Below, in pieces: positions 41,621-50,820 of a stretch of 64,000 bases of DNA. Where the stretch lies: the NCBI GenBank assembly GCA_050305405.1, contig JBNLFG010000003.1, positions 62,001 through 126,000 on the forward strand, written 5' to 3'. The translations under genes were made by a program, and so were the position numbers. Numbering within the stretch: position 1 is the stretch's first letter; the number at the start of each line of letters is the position of its first letter. Origin of the DNA: Desulfolinea sp050305405 (GTDB lineage: Bacteria; Chloroflexota; Anaerolineae; Anaerolineales; Villigracilaceae). The notes below the pieces were generated by a model. That model was not told the DNA's origin, did no database searches, and saw only the letters and a list, made by a program, of their open reading frames with translations.

Positions 41621-43291
41621 ATGACAATCCAATTTTCTGATTTAAACCTGCGTATTGAAATAATGCAGGCGCTTGAAGCGCTTAAATACACAGAGCCAAC
41701 GCCCATTCAGGCACAGATGATCCCGATCATGATGACCGGCGTCGATGTCATCGGGCAAGCGCAAACCGGCACGGGCAAAACCGCTGCCTTCTCCCTCCCC
41801 ATCCTCCACAATCTAATCCCCGGACAACGCAAACCGCAGGCTTTGATTCTTTCGCCGACGCGTGAACTTGCCATGCAGGTTGCCAAAGCGATGGAAGGCT
41901 ACGGCGCCTATACCGGCGTGCGTGTGCTTGCCATTTATGGCGGTTCATCCTACTCCCGTCAGATCAGCGCCCTCAAACGTGGCGTCGACGTGGTCGTCGG
42001 CACCCCCGGACGTTTGCTCGACCTCCTGAACAAAAAATCGCTCGACCTGAGTGCCGTGCGCACCCTCGTGCTCGACGAAGCCGACGAAATGCTCAGCATG
42101 GGCTTCATTGATGATATCGAAACCCTGCTCGATGCGACTGCCACCAAACGCCAAGTTGCACTTTTCTCTGCAACCATGCCCTCGCGCATTCGCCAATTGG
42201 CAGCCAAATATCTTGATGAGCCGCAATCGGTTGCCATCAAGAAAAAACAGCTCACGCTTGCAGCCACTGAACAACGCTATTATGTCGTCAACCAACGTGA
42301 TAAGCTCGCCGCCCTAACCCGTCTTTTTGAAGTCGAGGATATTACGCGCGCGCTGATCTTCGTCCGCACCCGAGCTGGGACGGGCGAGTTAGCGAACTCA
42401 CTCGCATCGCGCGGGTTCTCGGCAGAGATGTTAAACGGAGACCTCTCACAGGATGCGCGCGAACGCGTCATGTCCCGTTTCCGCAACGATCAGATTAAAG
42501 TGCTCGTCGCAACGGACGTGGCCGCACGTGGTCTCGATATTGATGACATCTCCCATGTCTTCAACTATGATCTGCCAGACGACCCCGAAGTTTTTGTGCA
42601 CCGCATTGGACGCACCGGTCGCGCTGGAAAAGAAGGCATCGCCATCACGATGCTGACCCCCAAAGAAACGCGGATGCTCAATCGTATTGAAGGCTATACG
42701 CGCCAAAAAATGACCAAAGGCACGCTGCCCAGCAAAGCCGATATTATGACTGCGCGCAAAAAGCAGATTGTCGAGCGCATGGAAGTTTGGCTGCGGCGTG
42801 GACGTTTCAAAAACGAATTGGAATTGGTTAACGAGATGGTCGAAGCCGGGCACGATCCGCTAGAGATTGCCGCCGCCGCGATGCGCATCGTGCGCGAGAG
42901 TGAAAATCAACGTCCCGTTGAGAGCATTGGCGAAGTGCGTGAGTGGAATTCCCGCCGTGATCCGCGCGGTGGTCGCCGTGATAACTACAAGAAAGAACGC
43001 AGTGGCAGCCGTAAAACACGCAACTACAATGCCACGCGTAAATCGCACGAAGAGGGTATGGTGCGCCTGGCGCTCGATAAAGGTCGCGCGGATGGCATTC
43101 GCCCCAGCGACGTAGTCGGGACCATCGCCTATCACGCCAGTATCCCCGGTAAATCTTTGGGCGCGATCCACATTCAGGATCAGCAGACCTTTGTGGATGT
43201 ACCGGAACAATTTGTTGACAAAGTTCTGGCAAAGAATGGAAATTATCGCTTACGCAGCAATAAAGAGATCATGAATGTAGAGAAGGCGTAA
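41621..43291 (+). CDS. deaD: DEAD-box ATP-dependent RNA helicase (DeaD/CsdA-like)
   Basis: Unwinds RNA in ribosome assembly or mRNA decay, probably more in the cold. 556 residues. Q motif FSDLNLRIEIMQALEAL with TEPTPIQAQMIP, motif I AQTGTGKTAA, motif II LDEADEM, motif III FSATMP, motif V DVAARGLDID and motif VI HRIGRTGRAG are present. A basic linker rich in Arg and Lys (about 425-480) leads to a C-terminal DbpA-like RNA-binding domain (GMVRLALDKGRADGIRPSDVVG ... IPGKSLGAIHIQDQQTFVDV). ATG 41621 follows AAGGAG. An in-frame ATG at 41480 lies in the repeat-bearing leader and is unlikely. Confidence 0.94.
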   Translation: MTIQFSDLNLRIEIMQALEALKYTEPTPIQAQMIPIMMTGVDVIGQAQTGTGKTAAFSLPILHNLIPGQRKPQALILSPTRELAMQVAKAMEGYGAYTGVRVLAIYGGSSYSRQISALKRGVDVVVGTPGRLLDLLNKKSLDLSAVRTLVLDEADEMLSMGFIDDIETLLDATATKRQVALFSATMPSRIRQLAAKYLDEPQSVAIKKKQLTLAATEQRYYVVNQRDKLAALTRLFEVEDITRALIFVRTRAGTGELANSLASRGFSAEMLNGDLSQDARERVMSRFRNDQIKVLVATDVAARGLDIDDISHVFNYDLPDDPEVFVHRIGRTGRAGKEGIAITMLTPKETRMLNRIEGYTRQKMTKGTLPSKADIMTARKKQIVERMEVWLRRGRFKNELELVNEMVEAGHDPLEIAAAAMRIVRESENQRPVESIGEVREWNSRRDPRGGRRDNYKKERSGSRKTRNYNATRKSHEEGMVRLALDKGRADGIRPSDVVGTIAYHASIPGKSLGAIHIQDQQTFVDVPEQFVDKVLAKNGNYRLRSNKEIMNVEKA

Positions 43292-43327
43292 GGGAAAGCA
43301 GGGATTAGGGATTAGGAATCAGTTTCA

Positions 43328-43364
43328 GAAACCGAGCATCTGGGAGATGCTCGGTTTCTTTTTA
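43328..43364 (+). terminator. intrinsic terminator after the helicase gene
   Basis: 14-bp perfect stem GAAACCGAGCATCT/AGATGCTCGGTTTC around GGG, followed by TTTTT. Confidence 0.9.
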
Positions 43365-43424
43365 AATGAAGAGGGTATAATTTGCATCGTCGAGTCAAAA
43401 CTAAAAAATAAGCATCACAAAATT

Positions 43425-44312
43425 ATGAAACGTAATAATTCAAAAGGCAAAGTCCCTATATCACCCCTAAACCCAGAAGAAGTTTATCAATTTTTAGCTG
43501 AAAAGAATTGGACAAGATTGGTAGATTTATTTCACACTTACTGTGAAACAATTCCTTCTGATTATTCATTAGAAGCTGCTTTCAAGATAGTTGAAGATGA
43601 AACAATCAGAAACTTTGACGAATTCAAAGAAGACAAAAATTTTGAGCGAAATCTATCGAATCTATATTTGCTCCATATTGGCAAGCTATATTCACTTTCC
43701 CCTAAAACCATAGACAAAGTTATTGTTGAGCTTGCAAAACTCCACAACAACAAAGGGGACATTAAAATAGCATACTCCTACGCAAGTCAGCTTCCGCAAG
43801 ATAGTTTTTGTGCAAGCATTATAGAGAAATATTCACAAACCCTACCTAAAGTCGTCACACATTCACAGGGCAGAAAAATACAAGTAACGGAAAACAAAAA
43901 TATATCAGCAATCAATCACACTATTAGCTTATTCAAATCTGGACAAGAGCATGATTTTTTTATGGCAGTCAGAGATAGATTTCCGAATTTCATGACTTAT
44001 CCCAATGTGGCACTCAGCAGCTTAATAGATTTTGATGAAATCCAGTCAGTTTTGTCTTCAAAAGAAAAGGAGTATTTTTTTAGAGCAGTTGTCGACTGTG
44101 TAGTGTTTGATCAGCACAAAGAATATATCCCCATTTATTTTTTTGAACTTGATAGCTCCACTCACGATAATGAAAAACAACGTAGACGAGATAATATGAA
44201 AGACCATATTCTGGCTGCTGCAGGTCAAAAACTGTATAGGATTCGTAAATTAGCGCGTTCGCAAGGGAAGAATGAATTTATAAACCTTATAAGTGAAGTG
44301 ATTTCGCAATAA
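43425..44312 (+). CDS. DUF2726-domain protein
   Basis: 295 residues. The C-terminal half has the DUF2726 pattern, related to PD-(D/E)XK nucleases: FFMAVRDRFPNFMTYPNVALSSLID, then EYFFRAVVDCVVFDQHKEYIPIYFFELDSSTH and RRRDNMKDHILAAAGQKLYRI. The Asp in VVDCVVFD, the Glu in FELD and the Lys in MKDHIL could form the nuclease core; this is inference. The N-terminal 180 residues are helical and unknown. The gene is AT-rich with respect to its neighbours, a sign of transfer. ATG 43425 is used since upstream codons lie in the terminator. It lies 8 bases before the DUF952 gene. Confidence 0.78.
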   Translation: MKRNNSKGKVPISPLNPEEVYQFLAEKNWTRLVDLFHTYCETIPSDYSLEAAFKIVEDETIRNFDEFKEDKNFERNLSNLYLLHIGKLYSLSPKTIDKVIVELAKLHNNKGDIKIAYSYASQLPQDSFCASIIEKYSQTLPKVVTHSQGRKIQVTENKNISAINHTISLFKSGQEHDFFMAVRDRFPNFMTYPNVALSSLIDFDEIQSVLSSKEKEYFFRAVVDCVVFDQHKEYIPIYFFELDSSTHDNEKQRRRDNMKDHILAAAGQKLYRIRKLARSQGKNEFINLISEVISQ

Positions 44313-44320
44313 AAAATTAT

Positions 44321-44686
44321 ATGTCTATCATCTACCACATCACCCCCCGCACGGACTGGGAAGCCGCTCAAAAAAGCGGCGACTATCGTCCCGCCAGCCT
44401 TGAAAGCGAAGGCTTTATTCACTGCTCGACCGACGTCCAAGCTGCGCCCGTCGCAAATGCTTTTTACAGCGGGCAGACCGGCTTGGTGTTACTCGTCATT
44501 GACCCCGAACACCTGAGTGTCAAACTGCAATGGGATCCGCCCGCACACCCTGCGCCAGAAAGTGCTCCGCCTGAATTAGATGGCAAATTCCCGCATATCT
44601 ACGGTGCGTTGAATTTGGATGCGGTGGTCGACGTGCTGAATTTTGCGCCAAATGCCGATGGGGTTTTCGTTTTCCCTAACTCATAA
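44321..44686 (+). CDS. DUF952 family protein
   Basis: 121 residues that fit DUF952 throughout: IYHITPRTDWEAAQKSGDYRPASLESEGFIHCST at the start (HIT...W..A, GFIHCS) and FPHIYGALNLDAVVDV near the end. The fold resembles ADP-ribosyl-processing domains in some reports; no function is established for this protein. The gene starts just 8 bases after the DUF2726 gene, but codon use is like the normal genome, so the two are probably not a functional pair. Confidence 0.92.
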   Translation: MSIIYHITPRTDWEAAQKSGDYRPASLESEGFIHCSTDVQAAPVANAFYSGQTGLVLLVIDPEHLSVKLQWDPPAHPAPESAPPELDGKFPHIYGALNLDAVVDVLNFAPNADGVFVFPNS

Positions 44687-44690
44687 ACCA

Positions 44691-44723
44691 AGATGACAGT
44701 CACCTTAAAAGTGACTGTCATCT
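44691..44723. repeat. hairpin with GTGACTGTCA arms, related to sites at 8.2 kb
   Basis: Arms AGATGACAGTCAC and GTGACTGTCATCT (13 bp) around CTTAAAA. The core equals that of the palindromes at 8157 and 8240. It could terminate the DUF952 gene or act as a regulator site for the gene that follows. Confidence 0.75.
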
Positions 44724-44725
44724 CC

Positions 44726-44736
44726 TATAATTTCCT
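44726..44736 (+). promoter_or_regulatory. -10 box directly before the DUF2298 gene, leaderless start
   Basis: TATAAT at 44726-44731 lies only five bases before ATG 44737. There is no ribosome site, so the mRNA probably starts at or next to the ATG. Confidence 0.5.
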
Positions 44737-47331
44737 ATGCTAAATTTCATCACCTGGTACATCACCCTTACCCTGTTGGGACTTCTCACCTTCCCGCTCA
44801 CTTACCGTCTCTTCCCCAAGCTCGCGGATCGCGGCTATAGTTTTGCACGCACTCTTGGTCTGCTCGTCTGGGCGTACGCCTTTTGGATGCTGGCGTCGCT
44901 CGGGGTGGCGCAAAATGACATCGGCGGGATATTGCTCGGGCTGGCGATTTTGGCGGGATTAAGTCTTTTTGCTGCAACCAAGTCCATGAACGAGAACAAG
45001 TCCACAGGAGAGCGAATCGGCGAAGCCTTTCAATGGATGGGGCAAAATCTCAAACTCATCCTGAATGTCGAAATCCTTTTCCTGCTTGCATTCGCCTTTA
45101 TTGCCATCATCCGCGCGGCAAATCCCGAAGCGCTTGGCACCGAAAAACCGATGGAGTTGGCCTTCATCAACGCTATTTTGCGCTCGCCAACCTTCCCACC
45201 GCGCGACCCGTGGCTGAGTGGTTATGCGATCTCTTATTATCATTTTGGCTTTATCATCACGGCCATGATTGCAAAAATCACTGCTACGGCTGGCAGCGTT
45301 GCCTTCAACCTGATGCTGGCGCTGGTTTTCGCCCTGAGCGCGATCGGCGCTTACGGGGTGCTCTATAACCTGCTTGCAGAACGGAAGGGCGCAACAAGAC
45401 ATGCTTTTCTGGCACCGCTTTTTTTGCTCCTGGTTGGCAATTTTGAAGGCTTTCTTGAAATCCTGCATCAAAACGGGATCTTCTGGAACGCCAACGCGCA
45501 AAACTTCTGGACATGGCTCGACATCAAAGAACTCAGCCAAGACCCCGCCACGCTGGGGAAAATCCCCGACCGTTTTTGGTGGTGGTGGCGGGCATCACGC
45601 GTAATACAGGACTACGACCTGCTCGGCAACTTCCGCGAAACCATCGACGAGTTCCCCACTTTCTCGTATGTGCTCGGCGATCTGCATCCGCATGTGCTGG
45701 CGATGCCTTTTGCGCTACTGGCGGTGGTAGTGGCACTCTATATTTTCAAAGGCGGCTGGCAGGGCGAAACACGCATTTGGCGTTCTCCTAATCCCCCTAA
45801 CCCGATTGTCGTTTTTTTTGTGGCATTCGCTTTGGGCATTGCCATCTACATAAAAACATGGAATATCTTATTTGCCATTGCAATATTCACATCCGTCTAC
45901 GTTCTAATATACATTTTACGATATTCCTTCTATCTCAAACCGCTCGGCATCTTCAGCGTGGCGCTCGTGCTTGGAGGCATCGCCTTCCTGAACACCTGGG
46001 ACATCCTGATTGCCGCCGCGCTGATCGCATCCGCCTACACCTTCGCGCGCGTCCACGCCGACGGCTGGCGTTTTGAACGCCTTGAAGAATTCATTCTTTT
46101 TGGGCTGCTCACTGGCATTTCCGCCATCCTGCTCTACCTGCCCTTCTATCTCGGATTTTCCTCACAGGCGGGCGGGATACTGCCTAACGTCATCAATCCC
46201 ACGCGCGGCGCACATCTCTGGGTCATGTTTGGGACATTGCTGATCCCGATCCTGCTCTGGCTTTTGGATTTGGTACGCAGCAAAAAGCATTCTCCGAACT
46301 GGACGCTTGGAATCGCCCTTGCCCTCAGCTTGCCACTCTTCCTTTGGCTTTTCTCCTCGTTCCTGACATGGATCGTGACCATCGTCGACCCCGGCCTGGT
46401 CAACGGCTATTTACAGTCGCAGCAAGTCAATTCGATCACCGAATTTCTCGCCGCAGGTGCCAATCGACGCTGGGAAAATATCGGCGGGGCGATCACGCTC
46501 TTCCTGCTAATGAGCGGGATATTTGCGTTTTTGTTTTCAAAGCCCCTGCCCCCATCCCAGCCTTCCCCCGAAGGGGGAAGGAGAAAATTCTCCCTCCCTT
46601 GGGGAGAGTTAGAGGGGGGCTTCGTCTTATTGATCGCCATCCTTGCCAGCCTGCTCGTCCTCGCTCCGGAATACGTTTACCTGCGCGACCAATTCGGCAC
46701 GCGCATGAACACCATCTTCAAGTTCTACTATCAGGCATGGATATTGTGGAGCATCGCTGCTGCGTACGCCAGCGCAACACTCTTCTCAAAATCGCGCGGG
46801 GTGATGCGTGGCATAAACATTACGCTGCTCAGTTTTGTGATCGTTGCCGGACTTGTCTATCCCTTCTACGCATTCAACAATAAAACCAACGGACTCCAAC
46901 CCAAAACGTGGACACTCGATGGCGCCGCTTATCTTGCCAATACTCCTGATGAAGCCGCTGCTATCGCCTGGCTGCAAAACGCACCCGATGGATTCGTGCT
47001 CGAAGCCGTCCCTGCCGCAGGAGGCAGCTATACAGGTTCAGCACGTATTTCCACCAATACAGGTCTTCCCGCGGTGCTTGGTTGGGTTGGACACGAATCC
47101 CAGTGGCGTGGCGGTTACGAGGAGATGGGTTCACGTCAAGCCGATATTGAGACCATCTACACCGCCACAGACTGGGACACTACGCAAGCATTGCTGGAGA
47201 AATACCACGTTGGTTATGTCGTTGTTGGCCAATTGGAGAGGAATACATACGCGGTCAGGGTAGAAAAATTTGAGCGGTATCTGAAACCCGTTTTTTCACA
47301 GGGTATTACAACCATCTACGCGGTACCCTAG
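44737..47331 (+). CDS. large DUF2298 membrane protein
   Basis: 864 residues with many membrane helices. It matches the DUF2298 (Chlor_Arch_YYY) family of Chloroflexi and archaea, with DIGGILLGLAILAGLS, NPEALGTEKPMELAFINAILRSPTFPPRDPWLSG, ISYYHFGF and a C-terminal soluble domain containing AAYLANTPDEAAAIAWLQN and WRGGYEEMGSR. The family is thought to be of the glycosyltransferase type (GT-C-like); activity is not known. At about residues 603-628 a stretch PLPPSQPSPEGG..LPWGELEGG is encoded by a palindromic repeat. It is probably transcribed from a leaderless promoter. Confidence 0.9.
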   Translation: MLNFITWYITLTLLGLLTFPLTYRLFPKLADRGYSFARTLGLLVWAYAFWMLASLGVAQNDIGGILLGLAILAGLSLFAATKSMNENKSTGERIGEAFQWMGQNLKLILNVEILFLLAFAFIAIIRAANPEALGTEKPMELAFINAILRSPTFPPRDPWLSGYAISYYHFGFIITAMIAKITATAGSVAFNLMLALVFALSAIGAYGVLYNLLAERKGATRHAFLAPLFLLLVGNFEGFLEILHQNGIFWNANAQNFWTWLDIKELSQDPATLGKIPDRFWWWWRASRVIQDYDLLGNFRETIDEFPTFSYVLGDLHPHVLAMPFALLAVVVALYIFKGGWQGETRIWRSPNPPNPIVVFFVAFALGIAIYIKTWNILFAIAIFTSVYVLIYILRYSFYLKPLGIFSVALVLGGIAFLNTWDILIAAALIASAYTFARVHADGWRFERLEEFILFGLLTGISAILLYLPFYLGFSSQAGGILPNVINPTRGAHLWVMFGTLLIPILLWLLDLVRSKKHSPNWTLGIALALSLPLFLWLFSSFLTWIVTIVDPGLVNGYLQSQQVNSITEFLAAGANRRWENIGGAITLFLLMSGIFAFLFSKPLPPSQPSPEGGRRKFSLPWGELEGGFVLLIAILASLLVLAPEYVYLRDQFGTRMNTIFKFYYQAWILWSIAAAYASATLFSKSRGVMRGINITLLSFVIVAGLVYPFYAFNNKTNGLQPKTWTLDGAAYLANTPDEAAAIAWLQNAPDGFVLEAVPAAGGSYTGSARISTNTGLPAVLGWVGHESQWRGGYEEMGSRQADIETIYTATDWDTTQALLEKYHVGYVVVGQLERNTYAVRVEKFERYLKPVFSQGITTIYAVP
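46543..46619. repeat. palindromic repeat inserted in the DUF2298 gene
   Basis: The 77 bases include CCTTCCCCCGAAGGGGGAAGG and GGAGAAAATTCTCC-like palindromes. They encode about 26 Pro/Gly-rich residues in a loop between membrane helices. It looks like an in-frame insertion of an intergenic-type repeat. Confidence 0.75.
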
Positions 47332-47353
47332 TTGAAACAAAGCGAAACAAAAA

Positions 47354-47383
47354 AAGCCCCTGATGAATATTCATCAGGGGCTT
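47354..47383. terminator. bidirectional terminator between convergent genes
   Basis: Perfect palindrome with 15-base arms (AAGCCCCTGATGAAT) and A/T tracts on both sides, between the DUF2298 gene and the minus-strand gene at 47408. Confidence 0.9.
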
Positions 47384-47407
47384 CGTTTTATAAAGGTTCG
47401 GCTAGTT

Positions 47408-47974
47408 TTAGTTTGCTGAAGCCTGTCTCAATTTGCGAGCGAAGAAGATCACCGCAAGCAGGAGCACCATCATCCCAAGTAAACCGGGGATGCCAACATC
47501 GTCCGCGAAACCGGTATTGGTCAACTCTGCGGGCAGAGTGACCGCAGGCGTTCCTTGCAAACCCTCTGCGATCTTTGTGTTTGCTGCGGCAACTGCGTTT
47601 GTAGCTTCCACATTTGGCGTTGCAGTAGGCGTCTCTGTCGCCACTGCGATCACGGGGGTCGGGCTGGCAGTCGGCGAAGCCAATACGGTCGGGCTGGCCT
47701 CCGGTGTCAACAACAACGCTTCCGCAACAGCCGTTTCTGTCAACATCTGAGCGACCTGCGTATTTTGCGCCACGCGGGTCGCGTCGGCATCGGCAGCTTT
47801 TTCTTTCTGGCTAGGAGCAAGTACCAACGCATAAACAGCCACGCAGATCAGAGATAAAAGAATGATCCCGCCTAAAACACTCGCGGCGATGATAAAAGTG
47901 CGATTACTGGACTCTTCCTCGAATTCTTCTTCATTCTCAGGGAAGCTCATATCATTATCGTCAAAAATTGCCAT
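47408..47974 (-). CDS. bitopic membrane protein with sortase-like C-terminal end
   Basis: 188 residues. An acidic start (FPENEEEFEEES) precedes a membrane helix at about 26-52. A helical and Thr/Pro-rich outer part (TPEASPTVLASPTASPTP) follows. At the end, LTNTGFADDVGIPGLLGMM plus a hydrophobic helix and RKLR tail resemble an LPXTG-type sorting signal with Thr in place of Pro. Both ends may therefore be in the membrane. It is the last gene of the long minus-strand cluster, with 33 bases to the previous gene. Function not known. Confidence 0.7.
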   Translation of the reverse strand: MAIFDDNDMSFPENEEEFEEESSNRTFIIAASVLGGIILLSLICVAVYALVLAPSQKEKAADADATRVAQNTQVAQMLTETAVAEALLLTPEASPTVLASPTASPTPVIAVATETPTATPNVEATNAVAAANTKIAEGLQGTPAVTLPAELTNTGFADDVGIPGLLGMMVLLLAVIFFARKLRQASAN

Positions 47975-48006
47975 AGCTACTCTCTCCTCTTTTTTATGGA
48001 ATTATA

Positions 48007-49065
48007 TTATCCCAATACTTCCAAGTTTACCAGAGGAACAGTAATTTGTTCCCCGTTTTCCAGCCTTACTACACCTGATGTTACACGCAGCCCATTCGGG
48101 AGCAACTGCTGTATAGCAGGCAGGTTGACCAGCGTTCCCATTGCGCCCGCCTGAGGTGCACGCAGCAAACGCACAGATTGACCAGGCGCAAAGCTCTCTA
48201 CATCACGTGGCTCCGGAGGCAAGTTGGTTTGCGGCAACGGGATCACCACTTCAGGCCGCGTCCCCTTATAGCGGTTCAGCGTATCTGCGTTCAAAGAAAC
48301 ATTATCTCGTTGTCCGTTCGTACTGAGTATCTTGAAAGCAGCCGCATTCATGGACTGCTTGCCGATCATATCTGTCACAATAATGGGAAAAGGCATCTTG
48401 CGCGCCAATCCAAGCAAAGATGGATGCAAGCTGGATAGGATCAGCCCTCGGGCTGTGATATCTGCCGCTGCTTTTAGACTTTCCGCATCCTGACAGGATC
48501 CCGCTAAAAGAACAAGGCTGCGGAGACTGATGTCCAATTGGCTTGCTGCCAATATTTCGTTCGGTTTCTGGGCGAGAATGTGCAAACGTCCCCGATCAAT
48601 TTTCCCGTTTCCCCAAACACCTTGAATCAGCCCCCCCACTTCCTGAATCACAACCCCGCGATTGGGAATAACCTCAATCACCTGGCCGGAGATACCAGCC
48701 TTGAGCTGAAAATCTCTCTGCGAGATGTCAATCAAAATTTGTCCACCGCCAATTGCGACAACCCGCCCACTCTGACGAACTTTGATCTGCCGTGGAATCA
48801 GGCCCTTGCTGGTTGCAACAACAGTTCCTTCATCCACTTCTTCACCAACTTGCAAACCGATCATCTTCTCAGCAGCGGCAGGGCTAATGCTCAAGAGACG
48901 CGCTACGTCGATCAAGTTGTGGCTATGCGAGAAGGATGCTTCGGCAACTACATCGGTTGCGGCAACTTTTTGGTTAAGTTTAACGATCACTTCGCCATCA
49001 ACGGGCAAAATCCGTTTACGGATGATCGTAGTAAGAGCAAGATGATGAGTTACAGGCGCAAGCAT
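48007..49065 (-). CDS. conserved partner of the GlmL-like ATPase, barrel-sandwich repeats
   Basis: 352 residues with no signal peptide. The sequence shows small beta modules of lipoyl/barrel-sandwich type: ILPVDGEVIVKLNQKVAATDVVAEA, then VGEEVDEGTVVAT and a KOW-like GQVIEVIPNRGVVIQEVGGLIQGVWG. In the middle is a Rossmann-like part with SLVLLAGSCQDAESLKAAAD and a C-terminal beta part ending VRLENGEQITVPLVNLEVLG. The gene starts 3 bases after the stop of the ATPase gene, so the two are made together. It may be a cytoplasmic adaptor. I do not recognise a named family. Confidence 0.65.
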   Translation of the reverse strand: MLAPVTHHLALTTIIRKRILPVDGEVIVKLNQKVAATDVVAEASFSHSHNLIDVARLLSISPAAAEKMIGLQVGEEVDEGTVVATSKGLIPRQIKVRQSGRVVAIGGGQILIDISQRDFQLKAGISGQVIEVIPNRGVVIQEVGGLIQGVWGNGKIDRGRLHILAQKPNEILAASQLDISLRSLVLLAGSCQDAESLKAAADITARGLILSSLHPSLLGLARKMPFPIIVTDMIGKQSMNAAAFKILSTNGQRDNVSLNADTLNRYKGTRPEVVIPLPQTNLPPEPRDVESFAPGQSVRLLRAPQAGAMGTLVNLPAIQQLLPNGLRVTSGVVRLENGEQITVPLVNLEVLG

Positions 49066-49068
49066 AGT

Positions 49069-50820
49069 CTAGCCTCCCAGACTCCAGAGCCATTTTTTGA
49101 TCAGATCACGACGCCGAACATTATCTGCTGTAAATTCAAGGGGGCGTCCACGTCCATCAATGACAACACCCAAGGAGCTTCCACCAACCTTCATGGAGAT
49201 TTTCTTGCCTGGGCCTATACCAATATCAGCACGATGTTGGGGTTGCAGGTTCAAGTCACCAACTTCACCAAGTTTGAGCGGCAGTACTTCAAAGCCGCCT
49301 TGTTTAACTTCCACAGAGCTGATAGAGCCATCCGGACGACGCAAGCTGGCTTTGAGAATAGGTGTCCCATAGCGAGCTGTGCTGAGCGGAGAAATAACGG
49401 TTGCCAGATTGCTAAATGCACCTGTTTCGAGCGCCTGCACGGGCAGAATAGTGCTCACTGTTGCGGCTGCACCAAGGGCTGAAAGCAGATTGTTCTGATC
49501 CAAAATAATGGTGTTTATGCCAGTCGGTTGTATGGCATCCAGCAGGATGAGCAAACTTTGTCCCGGGGTGGGCGCGTTTGAAATAACACTGCCTCCGGCA
49601 ATAATTACTTCAAATAACGGAAGCAAGTCTTTCTTAAGCGTGGGCACGTCGGTCGGGATGCTGCGCTGAACCTGCGCGAGAGCGATCCGCAGAGCTTCAC
49701 GCCCGAGGGCTTGTTCCATCTGCAACTCGTCTTTTGTTGCCGGAATGCTCGTGGGGTAAAGCGCTTTGGTGTAGACATAGTCACTAATCCGCTCCGGCGA
49801 AATATCCATCGTCAGCCAGCGCGAAATTTTCTCGGAATCAGTGTAGTCCAATAATTCAGCAGCGTTCGCTCCCATGCCAAACTGTGGATAGGTCTTGGAG
49901 AAAAGACGGTCGCCAAAACCTGCCGTGATCGTAGCTGCAGAGGCACCAAGATTAACAGACAGGACGGCTTTGCCCTCACCATATAATTTGCTTAGCAGAT
50001 GAATGATGCGCCCTTCGGTGAAAACAGAGGGCAACATATGACCGCCTGTCCATGTATCCACATCATCAACACCTGCAAGCTGGGATTTACGGATAAAAAC
50101 AAGCGCGTGCGCGAGTTCTTTGCGTGCTGCGAGGAGGTCTTCTGTCTCGATAGAGGGACGGATATTCGGGGCAGTGTACAAGCCACTGCTGAGAGGTCCA
50201 AGCAATTCCTGTACGTCGTCGGCCATTTCTTTATTGCCCGCAAAGATGACTATTGGTTGTTTATCTTTGGGCATTAGGTACGTGGCAAGCCCAATGATTT
50301 CGATCAGTTTTTGGAGAGATTTCGAGGCCCCGCCGTCGGTCCCCCCCGCGATGATGATAAGGTCGGGGTTAGCTTTTAGAACAGCGTCAATCTGCTCTTC
50401 TGCCGGACGAACATCGTTGAGGCTAAGGGTTTCGACGATGCGCGCATAGGTGGTTTCGACAAGGTTTTTGGCGCTCTCTAAAGAAACATCGGAAAGCAAA
50501 CCGGCCACAACGGCGCGCAAAGGCGGCCCGGCTGAGATGGTTGCCGCGATTGCATCCACCCCGCTACCATCCGTCTGAACGGAGGTAAGGATATGACCAT
50601 CGCTATCAATGAAGGTGCGGCCTGTGATCTCTTCTAATTTGGCAATCGCATCACCAACACCAGAGAGGACATCGTTCACAGGCGCATATACCGAACTGAG
50701 CGCTTGCCCAATTGCTATAAAACGATAGCGCCCATCGACGATATCGAAAAGCATGGCTCGCGTCGTGGCGGAGCCAATATCAATAGCCAGTACAGAATCG
50801 CTGTCGATTACGGAAGCCAT
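49069..50820 (-). CDS. GlmL/MutL-family ASKHA ATPase
   Basis: 583 residues of the actin/Hsp70/hexokinase-fold family that includes the glutamate mutase accessory GlmL/MutL. Phosphate 1 loop VLAIDIGSATTRAMLFD, the middle part LIIIAGGTDGGASKSL and IVIFAGNKE, phosphate 2 SVNLGASAATITAGF, and adenosine part EVIIAGGSVIS. A C-terminal beta extension at about 480-583 goes beyond the core. No glutamate mutase gene (glmS/glmE) is near. Instead it stands among membrane proteins, so it could serve like an FtsA/PilM-type actin fold within a membrane complex (inference). It overlaps the previous gene by 13 bases. Confidence 0.85.
   Translation of the reverse strand: MASVIDSDSVLAIDIGSATTRAMLFDIVDGRYRFIAIGQALSSVYAPVNDVLSGVGDAIAKLEEITGRTFIDSDGHILTSVQTDGSGVDAIAATISAGPPLRAVVAGLLSDVSLESAKNLVETTYARIVETLSLNDVRPAEEQIDAVLKANPDLIIIAGGTDGGASKSLQKLIEIIGLATYLMPKDKQPIVIFAGNKEMADDVQELLGPLSSGLYTAPNIRPSIETEDLLAARKELAHALVFIRKSQLAGVDDVDTWTGGHMLPSVFTEGRIIHLLSKLYGEGKAVLSVNLGASAATITAGFGDRLFSKTYPQFGMGANAAELLDYTDSEKISRWLTMDISPERISDYVYTKALYPTSIPATKDELQMEQALGREALRIALAQVQRSIPTDVPTLKKDLLPLFEVIIAGGSVISNAPTPGQSLLILLDAIQPTGINTIILDQNNLLSALGAAATVSTILPVQALETGAFSNLATVISPLSTARYGTPILKASLRRPDGSISSVEVKQGGFEVLPLKLGEVGDLNLQPQHRADIGIGPGKKISMKVGGSSLGVVIDGRGRPLEFTADNVRRRDLIKKWLWSLGG

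Noticed and set aside
49069..50820. Glutamate mutase pathway suggested by the GlmL/MutL similarity
   Set aside because: No glmS or glmE gene and no B12-related gene are nearby; the neighbours are membrane proteins.
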